A stretch of DNA of 22,518 nt. Origin: a virus. Numbering within the stretch: position 1 is the first letter of the stretch; each line of letters begins with the position of its first letter. The translations under genes were made by a program, and so were the position numbers. The notes beneath the pieces are model-generated. The model did no database searches and was not told the origin of the DNA. It worked only from the letters and a program-made list of their open reading frames with translations. The DNA lies in IMG/VR virus record IMGVR_UViG_3300031972_000918, positions 1 to 22,518 of that record; one strand, written 5' to 3'. Of this stretch, positions 15,055 through 22,502 are shown one piece after another.

Positions 15055-15864
15055 TTATATTTTACCTTCCTTTAATTCACTAATACCGTTCCAAACGATA
15101 TTAGGCGGTTGTCCTTCACGGATAACCCAACGAGTCCCAACCATATTACCATTAGTTCTAGAACCAATTAGTTCGGCAATATATTGTATTTCTCCTTTAA
15201 CCTTCTTTCTAAAACAATGTATCTCTTGTTCTAGTTTACCACCCCAATCTTTCCAAGCGGGTTGTACTCCTGTTGGAGTATTATCTACATACTTTTCTAT
15301 TTCGTGAGTAATATAAATAATATCACAATCTAAGTTATAGATTGCTTCCAATAGATGATAAAAAGTTTTGTTTCTAGCACCATATTGGAATGGCATCATT
15401 TTAGTTACAACAGTAGGATTAGGATTGACTTTGTAAATACATTTTTCAAACCATGTATCTACTCCATCCATTACAAAGATAGGTTTATCTCCTTCACTAA
15501 TCTTATCACGAACATAACGTACAAAGTCATGTGAATTGTTTTCAGACTTAACAATATCAATTGCATTGTCATCATTCATTTCAATCGGATTAAAAACTTG
15601 AATACGTTCAGTAGCATCATGATGTTCAATCCATGTAGATTCAACGCCTCTATCCCAATCTAAAACGTATATGTTTCTATCTGGAAAATCCAAAGCAATA
15701 CCTGTTTTACCACATTTAGGGATTCCCCAAACACCTAAAACTAATCTACTTTTCTTTTCCTTTCTTTTCTCTGCCATTAACTCCGCAAAACGTGAGTTAA
15801 ATTGTTCTTGCTTTTTACCAAAATTTGTACTTTTATCTGCTACCTTTTTATCTGTTAGTCCCAT
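15055..15864 (-). CDS. Sak4/RecA-like recombination ATPase
   Basis: 269 residues from ATG 15864 (a GTG at 15873 would add 3); the ATG follows AGGTGATAGTT and lies inside the end of the previous gene (17 bp overlap). Walker A GIPKCGKT (G47-T54) and Walker B IFVMDGVD (D133) are clear, with IIYITHE as a RecA-type following strand. The fold and length match phage Sak4-type single-strand annealing/recombination ATPases (a RecA/RadA-like core without the N-terminal DNA-binding domain). The C-terminal beta-rich part ends in GISELKEG. It is encoded just after an SSB-like gene, the usual partner of Sak4 proteins. Confidence 0.8.
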   Translation of the reverse strand: MGLTDKKVADKSTNFGKKQEQFNSRFAELMAEKRKEKKSRLVLGVWGIPKCGKTGIALDFPDRNIYVLDWDRGVESTWIEHHDATERIQVFNPIEMNDDNAIDIVKSENNSHDFVRYVRDKISEGDKPIFVMDGVDTWFEKCIYKVNPNPTVVTKMMPFQYGARNKTFYHLLEAIYNLDCDIIYITHEIEKYVDNTPTGVQPAWKDWGGKLEQEIHCFRKKVKGEIQYIAELIGSRTNGNMVGTRWVIREGQPPNIVWNGISELKEGKI

Positions 15865-16117
15865 AACTATCACCTAATTCATCTATATTTATATCTAATT
15901 CTTTACCATGCATTTTTGTCCATGCCATTATAATAGTTGCTAATTCCAACTTATCGCAAATGTATCTCGCTTCTTTCGTATTGAAATGCATTTTAAGCCA
16001 ATAAGTTCCATTTTCTTTTTCATTCTTTCTCCAAGTTAAGAAGTCTACATTTGCCATATCAACAATGTAGGCATCACCTTTCAAAAGAAATCTCTCTTCT
16101 TTTAAATCTGTCGTCAT
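15848..16117 (-). CDS. Small unknown protein before the recombinase
   Basis: 89 residues; GAGG lies before the ATG. A beta-rich N-terminal half (LKGDAYIVDMANVDFLTWRK, TYWLKMHF) and a helix (KEARYICDKLELATIIMAWTKM), then an acidic end. No family is recognised. It is placed between the SSB-like and Sak4-like genes, so it may be an accessory of recombination, but this rests only on position. Confidence 0.55.
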   Translation of the reverse strand: MTTDLKEERFLLKGDAYIVDMANVDFLTWRKNEKENGTYWLKMHFNTKEARYICDKLELATIIMAWTKMHGKELDINIDELGDSYGTNR

Positions 16118-16197
16118 AATAATTCCTCTTTTATAGGCTTTGCACCTATTTGATTGTCATTCAATGCGCCAACAATTACACGCTCAAGGCTAACGTA

Positions 16198-17418
16198 TCA
16201 GAACCAATCAAGGTTTTCTTCAACGATTTCATCCACTTCAACAGGAGAACCTGTTCTTTGGACTACATAAAGACCTGCTACATTGATTGTAACTGGGTCT
16301 GCTTCACCATCAACAATTCTTTGTGATGTTCTTCCAATAACAATAATAGAAGAACCAATGCCGAAATCAATAACCAAATGGTTTGGAACCCAACAAGTAG
16401 TCATGTTAGAATCACCATCATAGTCAAATTCAGCATTCAAGTCAGTAATGTTAATGATTCGATTACCATTTGAAGTTGGACTCATGTTCATATTACAAAC
16501 AGTTCCATCAGTAACGATAAATCGTTCCTTAGAAGGTAATGTTTGTCTTTGAATATGTGCTCTATCAACTTCAACCAATGGAACCAAATGGCTAGATAAG
16601 TTATCTACTAAACATTGTTCAAAGTCAAATCCTGAAACATCTTCATAATTATCTGCTTCGGGGTTAGTATCAGAATGCTTCACAAGGCTGTTTAATGTAG
16701 TCTTAGTCATTCCATAGATAGCAGAACCATCTTCACTAGGAATACAAGCAAAGTAAATCCATTCAAAGCAATTAGGTGCGAAATCAATAGCAGGTTGATT
16801 CTTATATGAGAAATTGTATAATTTCTTTTCTCCACCATCAATTGAACCGTAAAACAATCCACTTCGGCGGAATTGTTCTAATGGAAGAGGCTTACCATAA
16901 TTCTTATTAGTTGAACCAGACATATATGTTGCTTGACTATCTAGTGGGATAATCATAGTTCCATCTTCTAATTCTTCTGCGCCTTCTGGTAAATTACTTA
17001 CAATCTTCTCTTGATACTCATTCTTGTGATAACGTGAGATAACCCACTTACCCAAAGCATTTTCAGTAGCAACAGCAACAAATCCTTCTTCAAGGGCTTT
17101 ATCGTTATTTCGCAAATATTCTTCCTTTGCTTTATTTCTATTCCATGACATCATATCTCTAGGTGCTTCTAAAGATATAAAGAAACCAAATGCCGCTTTA
17201 ACTAGTCCACCAGTTGATGAACCGCCATTACTTGCAGTTACTTTCTTTTGTCGTCTAAATTGAGCAACATAGTTTCGCCAAAGTCCCTTTGCCAAATCTG
17301 CTGTTGTTTCAACATCATTCTCTTCACAAATAGATTGAAACTTCTTGGTTGCATCTTCAACCGACATTTCAATATATTGTGCGCTCTTTTCTATTTCTGT
17401 TTTCATTTCATCATTCAT
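16198..17418 (-). CDS. SSB/RPA-like single-stranded DNA-binding protein
   Basis: 406 residues with GGAAGTGAAAAA before the ATG. N-terminal helices (1-60) lead to a Gly/Ser-rich linker (NGGSSTGG), then a long beta-rich body. A C-terminal segment FGIGSSIIVIGRTSQRI ... VTINVAGLYVVQ has an OB-fold-like strand pattern, and the protein ends in an acidic tail with a terminal aromatic (VDEIVEENLDWF), like the partner-binding tip of bacterial SSB (DDDIPF type). Position before the Sak4-like ATPase and inside a replication array supports the role. No clear RPA zinc finger is visible. The assignment is inferred from tail, OB-like pattern and context. Confidence 0.5.
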   Translation of the reverse strand: MNDEMKTEIEKSAQYIEMSVEDATKKFQSICEENDVETTADLAKGLWRNYVAQFRRQKKVTASNGGSSTGGLVKAAFGFFISLEAPRDMMSWNRNKAKEEYLRNNDKALEEGFVAVATENALGKWVISRYHKNEYQEKIVSNLPEGAEELEDGTMIIPLDSQATYMSGSTNKNYGKPLPLEQFRRSGLFYGSIDGGEKKLYNFSYKNQPAIDFAPNCFEWIYFACIPSEDGSAIYGMTKTTLNSLVKHSDTNPEADNYEDVSGFDFEQCLVDNLSSHLVPLVEVDRAHIQRQTLPSKERFIVTDGTVCNMNMSPTSNGNRIINITDLNAEFDYDGDSNMTTCWVPNHLVIDFGIGSSIIVIGRTSQRIVDGEADPVTINVAGLYVVQRTGSPVEVDEIVEENLDWF

Positions 17419-17455
17419 TTTTTCACTTCCGATTTTTTTTTATTTTTTTGTTTTG

Positions 17456-17821
17456 TCAAATTAATTGACCGACTAACCATGAAACCAATACTCTTGGAGT
17501 CATAGTGGTTGAACGGTATTCGCTTTCGCCAATTGTTCTAAGGAATTTAAATTTAACATTTGTCTCAATTCCTTCTGCTTTGATAATACTATCATGTAAT
17601 CCCATACATATCTCACGAACAGACCTACCACCGTAAATCATGTCATGAAGTTGAGATAAGACGTTTGTATTTTTATTAATTATCATATTAATTATTTTCA
17701 TATATTCTTCTAAATTCATATCGCTTTGTTTTCTAAGCGTGATATTCGAGGATTTAGCCGCTTGAATTTCGGTAATCGCTCTACGCATATCACCATTCAT
17801 CGAATATATAAAGGGTATCAA
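17456..17821 (-). CDS. rfcS: RFC small subunit, C-terminal fragment (after an in-frame stop)
   Basis: The reading frame is the same as that of the upstream fragment and stays open from 17902, directly after the UAA at 17903-17905; the 27 codons 17902-17822 (beginning PLSNESILKVIKG) continue the RFC alignment. The fragment called here starts at a TTG at 17821 without a convincing ribosome-binding site. GDMRRAITEIQ is the sensor-2/box VIII region of RFC small subunits, followed by the helical collar domain (MKIINMIINKNTNVLSQLHDMIY, FKFLRTIGESEYR). Alone it lacks the ATPase domain. It is probably either the 3' half of a broken gene, a second subunit piece, or made by UAA readthrough. Confidence 0.7.
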   Translation of the reverse strand: MIPFIYSMNGDMRRAITEIQAAKSSNITLRKQSDMNLEEYMKIINMIINKNTNVLSQLHDMIYGGRSVREICMGLHDSIIKAEGIETNVKFKFLRTIGESEYRSTTMTPRVLVSWLVGQLI

Positions 17822-17902
17822 CTCTTCATCACTAAAGCGATTAATGTTTTCGTTACTTAAGATTCCCTTGATTACCTTTAAAATGGATTCATTAGAGAGT
17901 GG

Positions 17903-18367
17903 TTAAAAATGATAGTTTGAACATATACTTTGAAGTGGAAAGATAATTCTATTTCTATCATTACAAGTAATAATAAAACGAACATTGTTCGCATATCTTT
18001 CCATGATTCTTTTAAGTGCGCTTTGAGCATCATTCGTCATTCCTCCCATCTCATCAAGTAATATAATTCTAAATGGTACATCACCAATTGTACCGCTTTG
18101 AGCGATACCTTTGATTGTAGTTCTAACTGTTTCTAATCTTCTATCATCAGATGCATTTACTTCAAAGAAGTTATCAGATGCATTATCTCCTAATATAGAT
18201 TTTGCTAATGCTAAACCTGCCGCAGTTTTGCCTAAACCTGCTCTTCCATAAAGAAGAATGTTTGGCATATCTTTTCCTTCAACCCAAGTTTCTGCATCCA
18301 TTATAAAGTGTTCTTGTCCTACAATATCACTTAATTTAGATGGTCTATATTTTTCTGTCCATAACAT
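17903..18367 (-). CDS. rfcS: RFC small subunit clamp loader ATPase, N-terminal part, stopped by in-frame UAA
   Basis: 154 residues with GGAGGATATAAAT before the ATG. RFC boxes are clear: LWTEKYRPSKLSDIVGQEH (box II), Walker A GRAGLGKT (41-48), NASDDRR (box IV), Walker B ILLDEMGG (D105, E106) and sensor 1 FIITCN. In RFC the next motif is SRC, whose Arg acts as arginine finger; here it reads SIC (147-149). The frame stops at UAA exactly where RFC continues with xPLS. The AAA+ lid and collar are in the following fragment (17456-17821) in the same frame. The full-length protein would load the PCNA encoded nearby. Confidence 0.85.
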   Translation of the reverse strand: MLWTEKYRPSKLSDIVGQEHFIMDAETWVEGKDMPNILLYGRAGLGKTAAGLALAKSILGDNASDNFFEVNASDDRRLETVRTTIKGIAQSGTIGDVPFRIILLDEMGGMTNDAQSALKRIMERYANNVRFIITCNDRNRIIFPLQSICSNYHF

Positions 18368-18369
18368 AT

Positions 18370-18579
18370 TTATATCCTCCAGTAATTTAATTTATTAATT
18401 TTTCTACATCTTAGATTAAGTCTTTTAAGTATATTAGTGAGTTGCCAACTATTAGGAACCCAATGCATACCACTATTCTTTAGAACCATAACAATGTCTG
18501 CTGAACATAGTTCTGCACCATCTTGTAATACAGGCATTATTCTTCTTTTAATCATTTCTTCTCTACTTATTCCTACCAT
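18370..18579 (-). CDS. Small winged-helix-like protein before RFC
   Basis: 69 residues from ATG 18579, preceded by GGTGAATAAT; an ATG at 18591 would add 4 residues but has a poorer ribosome-binding site. Layout: helix EEMIKRRIMPVLQ, helix CSADIVMVLKNSG, a possible recognition helix SWQLTNILKRL and a basic C-terminus (RCRKINKLNYWRI). This resembles a winged helix-turn-helix and the 82-residue protein next to the PolB N-part. A DNA-binding accessory role is plausible; no family is recognised. Confidence 0.5.
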   Translation of the reverse strand: MVGISREEMIKRRIMPVLQDGAELCSADIVMVLKNSGMHWVPNSWQLTNILKRLNLRCRKINKLNYWRI

Positions 18580-18580
18580 A

Positions 18581-19441
18581 TTATTCACCATTAAAGTATT
18601 CGCTTAGGTTTTTTATTTCTAACCTAATAGGGTCTGTTTTTCTTTTTCTTGGTTTTTCGCCTAGACCCAGTATTCGGCAATCACCATTATTTAGTTTCTT
18701 CATTGTGTGCTTTTTAAAATCATCATCTTGAAGAAGTTGTTTTAGAATCCTAGTATCTGAATTCTTTATTCCTAATCTTCTTGATAGATAAGGAATCTTT
18801 GAATATGTTCCTCTCTTTGGCATAGTTATTCTACCAAAGGAATTACCATTATGAACATAACCTAACATTTCATAAAAGTATCTTTGACTCCATCTTCTCT
18901 TAACTACGCCATCAATAAATATTAATTTGTTAGGATGCATATTTTCACATAACCATGAAAGCATTTGAGTATCAGATGGTTTGTTATATAACAATAACTT
19001 AGCCACTAAATCCCTATCAGATAATTTAAGATAATCCATTACTAATGAATAAGTATCTCTTTCAAATGTAAAGGGTTCCTCACTTCTAGGTGCAAGTTCT
19101 TTTATAGATTCTCTAAGAAACTTCTTAGAACCTGCTCTTTTGATTTGACAAAGGCTTTTTATCTCTTTAGGAACACTTTTTTCATTAATAGAAGTCAATA
19201 CTACTTGACCTTTATAATTTCTAACAACATAAAGAATATCATCTTTACGAGGTTTGTAATGAACATCTTCTATAATGATACCTCTATTAATATCAATTGA
19301 AAAAATATCTTTTACTTCAATATCATTCGCATGAAAAACTAAAGGGTCATCTACAAATGTTTTTGCTTTTGTAGATTTACCCGTTCCTGTTTTTCCTGTA
19401 ATTAGTATTGGTCTATTCTTTTTCATGTTGGTTAATCCCAT
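18581..19441 (-). CDS. AAA+ P-loop ATPase, possible clamp-loader partner
   Basis: 286 residues; the ATG shares its A with the upstream TAA (TAATG); an internal ATG at 19426 is an alternative. Walker A ITGKTGTGKS (14-23), a Walker B-like GIIIEDVH (E58, D59) and sensor-1-like VVLTSIN (about 80-86) give a compact AAA+ core, followed by a helical domain (RESIKELAPRS, LSDRDLVAKLLLYN) and a basic C-terminal region (KPRKRKTDPIR). It lies upstream of the RFC small-subunit gene, separated only by a small wHTH gene. It might therefore be a divergent second clamp-loader subunit or a helicase-loader type ATPase. The specific role is inference. Confidence 0.6.
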   Translation of the reverse strand: MGLTNMKKNRPILITGKTGTGKSTKAKTFVDDPLVFHANDIEVKDIFSIDINRGIIIEDVHYKPRKDDILYVVRNYKGQVVLTSINEKSVPKEIKSLCQIKRAGSKKFLRESIKELAPRSEEPFTFERDTYSLVMDYLKLSDRDLVAKLLLYNKPSDTQMLSWLCENMHPNKLIFIDGVVKRRWSQRYFYEMLGYVHNGNSFGRITMPKRGTYSKIPYLSRRLGIKNSDTRILKQLLQDDDFKKHTMKKLNNGDCRILGLGEKPRKRKTDPIRLEIKNLSEYFNGE

Positions 19442-19839
19442 TATGCTACACCTTTTATTTTAAATAACCTTTCCATTCCTTCTAAGGAAAGGTGCTCTTT
19501 ATTAGAAACAATATCAATTGCTTCTTTAATATTACCCCATTCGTTCCTTAAATCTGGTAGATTGTCTGGAATTAATAGTGATAGTTTATACAAATTAATA
19601 ATACCCCCTATTTGAAGGATAGGGCGAGGTCTAGATTTATGTTCTTCCGCTTTATACAGACTCCCTACTTCATATTGAAGCAAAGAACGATTTACTGCTA
19701 AAAGGAAATCTTCCGAACCTCTGATGTTTAGTCTTAACCTAACTCTATATCCTATCTTAGATTTAGAACAACTGCTCAAATGTAAATCAAACTTAGATGA
19801 ACTAAGCATAATACCTATTAACATATCCTTTGAAAACAT
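19441..19839 (-). CDS. LAGLIDADG-fold protein lacking catalytic acids
   Basis: 132 residues, with AGAGGTGAATAA before the ATG. Residues 7-17 (LIGIMLSSSKF) align position by position with the LAGLIDADGSF motif of homing endonucleases, but both acidic positions are lost (L12 and S14 replace Asp). Downstream, YRVRLRLNIRG, a helix FLLAVNRSLLQ, PILQIGGIINLYKLSLLIP and HLSLEGMERLFKIKG follow the domain pattern including the closing 'HLTxEGLxxIxxIK' element. A single-motif protein would act as a homodimer. Without metal-binding acids it should not cut DNA, so it is more likely a DNA-binding relic or recruited regulator. Confidence 0.65.
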   Translation of the reverse strand: MFSKDMLIGIMLSSSKFDLHLSSCSKSKIGYRVRLRLNIRGSEDFLLAVNRSLLQYEVGSLYKAEEHKSRPRPILQIGGIINLYKLSLLIPDNLPDLRNEWGNIKEAIDIVSNKEHLSLEGMERLFKIKGVA

Positions 19840-20223
19840 TTATTCACCTCTCGGTTCTATTAGTTTGCAATCAATGTATTTGTGTTCTACATTAACATCT
19901 TCCAGTCCTAATTCTAGTAGTCTTTTAATTACTGATGTATGTTCCTTCGCATCTATCCCTATAATAAAATGAAACATATACCTATAATCTAATTCATACA
20001 CAACATCATTCTCAAAGAATGAAAATTGTGATGAATCAGCAGGATAAATATATCCCATCGCTTGAAAATCTAAAAGAAGAATACCTTGAGAAGTTAAGAA
20101 CGCCTGTGTTGCTAATCTAAATACAGTCGCTTCTTGTTGAGAAAGTTCTCTATCTGTATTAAAGATAAATTCTGTCGCTACTTGATTCTCTTCTAGAAAA
20201 ACTAGAAACTCATCTTCATTCAT
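19840..20223 (-). CDS. Unknown alpha/beta protein
   Basis: 127 residues, starting at an ATG that overlaps the end of the previous gene by 8 bp and ending directly before the next start. Acidic. Helices (EDEFLVFLEENQ, QQEATVFRLATQAF) and alternating strands (YELDYRYMFHFIIGID) with a final helix and strand (VIKRLLELGLEDVNVEHKYIDC). No motif or family is recognised. No membrane segment or zinc ligands are visible. Confidence 0.55.
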   Translation of the reverse strand: MNEDEFLVFLEENQVATEFIFNTDRELSQQEATVFRLATQAFLTSQGILLLDFQAMGYIYPADSSQFSFFENDVVYELDYRYMFHFIIGIDAKEHTSVIKRLLELGLEDVNVEHKYIDCKLIEPRGE

Positions 20224-20674
20224 TAATATCCCTCATGTGTTTGATTTGATTAGGCCAATAGCCTTCTGTTGTTTGAGAAGGATGCATTTCCCACCAAAAT
20301 AAATGAGCCGCAGTAATTGTAGATTGTTCTTTCTTATTAGCATTATCTTCCGCACCAACCACTAAATCTTCTATTGCTCCTTCTAACCAAAGTTTGAGAA
20401 ATCCAATAAAGTCTCTAGATACTGGCATATCAGTATATTCTTTAACCATAGCCCTCAAAGAAATCTTTCCAGAAACATTAAACTTTCCTACTTTCTTTCT
20501 TTGTGGAACTACATATTTTCCATCTTGGTCAAAGTAAGGTAAGTATTCTACGCTCATTTGCTTAGGTCTGCCTTTAGGATTAACTATGTCTTTTAAGTGA
20601 GCAACATCATTTTCTATTTTAGAAATAATATATGTTACCATATCTATTAATACCATATCACCTACTTTAAACAT
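20216..20674 (-). CDS. KOW/SH3-like plus histone-fold-like fusion protein
   Basis: 152 residues. Residues 1-45 (FKVGDMVLIDMVTYIISKI, VAHLKDI) look like a small KOW/SH3-like beta-barrel of the kind that binds nucleic acid or partner proteins. Residues about 70-130 match the archaeal histone fold in order: helix 1 SLRAMVKEY, loop MPVSRD, long helix 2 FIGFLKLWLEGAIEDLVVGAEDNANKK, loop QSTITAA, helix 3 HLFWWEM. Shared positions with archaeal histones include the VS-x-D start of helix 2, the LE and D within it, the Ala pair near its end, and TI-x-A in loop 2. The C-terminus is short and Trp/His-rich. Likely role: DNA-binding, packaging or replication architecture. Fold by eye; function inferred. 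Confidence 0.55.
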   Translation of the reverse strand: MFKVGDMVLIDMVTYIISKIENDVAHLKDIVNPKGRPKQMSVEYLPYFDQDGKYVVPQRKKVGKFNVSGKISLRAMVKEYTDMPVSRDFIGFLKLWLEGAIEDLVVGAEDNANKKEQSTITAAHLFWWEMHPSQTTEGYWPNQIKHMRDINE

Positions 20675-21069
20675 TACTCATCACTTCCTTGATTTAGTAA
20701 GTTTAAGATAAAAGAATGGTCTGCTTCTTCACTTACTGCATTCTTTACTAAAGAAAGAATTGTTTTCAATCTAATATTTTCACGAACAACTGAATCGTCT
20801 TTAATTTTACCTAAATCTAATGTAGCAATATACTTCTTAAGTTTCAATTCTTTGACTAACTTTTGATTAGTATTTGTTTTTGGTTTAGTACTGCCTTCTG
20901 ATTGTCTTATTTCAAATAGTCTCTCATGTAGGCTTTCTAATCTAGTTCTAACCATTTGAACAAAATGATATTGTTCTTGGATAAAGAATCCCACTTGCTT
21001 TCTATTTAAGTCTTTAATTTTGTAAACCCTACCTTTTGCATCTGCTATGTAATCTGTTCTGAATGTCAT
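20674..21069 (-). CDS. Unknown helical protein
   Basis: 131 residues; the ATG overlaps the ligase stop by 4 bp and follows GGAGAGATTA. A short beta start (DYIADAKGRVYKIKDL) precedes a long amphipathic helix (FIQEQYHFVQMVRTRLESLHERLFEIRQ), a polar linker (GSTKPKTNTN) and another helical part. Partly coiled-coil. No family is recognised; it may be a partner of ligase or of the histone-fold protein that follows, on position only. Confidence 0.55.
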   Translation of the reverse strand: MTFRTDYIADAKGRVYKIKDLNRKQVGFFIQEQYHFVQMVRTRLESLHERLFEIRQSEGSTKPKTNTNQKLVKELKLKKYIATLDLGKIKDDSVVRENIRLKTILSLVKNAVSEEADHSFILNLLNQGSDE

Positions 21070-22502
21070 TCTAATCTCTCCATATCTTTATCCGTATTAA
21101 TATCACTTACGAATTTATCTTCTCTTATTCTTTTCATTCTAGGAAACCTAAGAGAAAGGTTTCCTTTACTATCTCTAGTAACTAAGTCAGCAGTAATTTC
21201 TAATACTACTCTAGGTAAGAAACTATATTTACCACCCTTAAATGATTCAACATTCTTTCTTAGAGTATTAGTTAATGATACTAATTGCATATCAGTAAAA
21301 CCGCTTCCAATATTACCAATACTCATAAATCCATTATCTGATTTAACTGCAATTTCAAACGTAGCAAACTTATCGGAGTTTCTACCATCTCCATATTTAG
21401 CAGAGATAATAACAACATCTAAATCAATTCGTGGTGGTTTATACTTAGCCCAACCCTTACTACGCTTATTTGATTCATAGGGTAATGAAGCATCTTTGAC
21501 AATGATACCTTCAAAGCCTTCATTAATAGCATCGTTATAAAATGCCATAATGTCTCCTTCTGTAATTCTATGTGCTTGATTAGGTAAGTCTTTCATCTTA
21601 TCTAGTCTTTCAGTATAAGTCATGTTCATAGTAGTTTCACCATTAATCATGAGGCAATCAAAGATTACCCACTTTACTTTAACTCTTTCCATAGCCTCTT
21701 GAACATTCTTTGAATGTACTCTTGTTCCCATTAGTTTGTGTTCAGCAGGAGAATCATCTTCATTAATTGGATATATTTCTCCATCAAGGATAGCAGTATT
21801 AACTTCATATTGTTGAACTAATTCTACTACATCAGGAAATTGTTGAGTTACTATTTTACCTTTCCTATTAAAAATCATAACCTTATCTTGTTCAATATGA
21901 ATCTGGTATCTATTACCATCATACTTATAATCAACAACAAAGTTAGTAGGCCAATCTTTAGTGGGTATTTCTTTAGCAAGCATAGGCTTGATGAATTTAC
22001 CATAAGTAAGATTAACAGGAGGTTCAACATTTCTTTCATAGAAAGAAACCACATCACTAATTTTATTAAAGTTACAATGGGTTTTAACATCCTTTAGTTT
22101 CTTATTGTAAAATCTAGCCAATACCTTTTGTAGTGTTGCTTCTTTAATGCCATTCCTAGTAGTTCTTAACCAGTATCTAACAAACCACTTGAGTTCTACA
22201 TTATTCATTTCTTGAACGCAACCACTAATAGTAGTGAAAGAGGATGAAGTCATATTAGAACAATCTAATTCTAGTAGTCTCTTAAAGCCCTTAACTGTAT
22301 AGTTATTACTAGTATCTTTATTATTTAATTGATACATTGCTTCTCCTAAATCACCATAGTAGTCGTATTCGGAAGTAATCTCTTCTTCAAATACGTCAAA
22401 GATATTAGCCATCCACTTCTTTGCTTTTGCTAAACCAATATTATTAGTTTCTAACTCAAGAGAAAGAATACTAAATACTGTTTCTTTATCTTCAAAATTC
22501 AC
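21066..22502 (-). CDS. lig: ATP-dependent DNA ligase
   Basis: 478 residues from a GTG at 22502, behind GAGGGAACT; the frame is open to the window edge, so an earlier start cannot be fully excluded. The N-terminal 170 residues are the helical DNA-binding domain of archaeal/eukaryotic ligase I-type enzymes. The nucleotidyltransferase domain has motif I YKYDGNR (catalytic K193), motif III AILDGE (E242), IIIa WVIFDCLMINGE, IV EGIIVKD (331-337) and V WAKYKPP (351-357). The OB domain follows (DLDVVIISAKYGDGR ... FPRMKRIREDKF). It seals nicks between Okazaki fragments using ATP. Somewhat shorter than cellular archaeal ligases (about 550-600), mainly in the N-terminal domain. Confidence 0.93.
   Translation of the reverse strand: MNFEDKETVFSILSLELETNNIGLAKAKKWMANIFDVFEEEITSEYDYYGDLGEAMYQLNNKDTSNNYTVKGFKRLLELDCSNMTSSSFTTISGCVQEMNNVELKWFVRYWLRTTRNGIKEATLQKVLARFYNKKLKDVKTHCNFNKISDVVSFYERNVEPPVNLTYGKFIKPMLAKEIPTKDWPTNFVVDYKYDGNRYQIHIEQDKVMIFNRKGKIVTQQFPDVVELVQQYEVNTAILDGEIYPINEDDSPAEHKLMGTRVHSKNVQEAMERVKVKWVIFDCLMINGETTMNMTYTERLDKMKDLPNQAHRITEGDIMAFYNDAINEGFEGIIVKDASLPYESNKRSKGWAKYKPPRIDLDVVIISAKYGDGRNSDKFATFEIAVKSDNGFMSIGNIGSGFTDMQLVSLTNTLRKNVESFKGGKYSFLPRVVLEITADLVTRDSKGNLSLRFPRMKRIREDKFVSDINTDKDMERLE

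Noticed and set aside
14768-15307. Rightward 179-codon open frame across the ParB and Sak4-like genes
   Set aside because: Antisense to two convincing genes; hydrophobic composition arises from the complementary strand of charged coding sequence.
16126-16135. TATAAAAG-like box on the minus strand before the 89-aa gene
   Set aside because: It lies only about 10 bases before the ATG, too close for an archaeal TATA box that sits about 25 bases before the transcription start, and it overlaps the ribosome-binding region.
17903-17921. Programmed ribosomal frameshift at the T-run before the RFC stop
   Set aside because: Both RFC pieces are in the same frame, so one frameshift could not restore the protein; only readthrough or a sense codon would.
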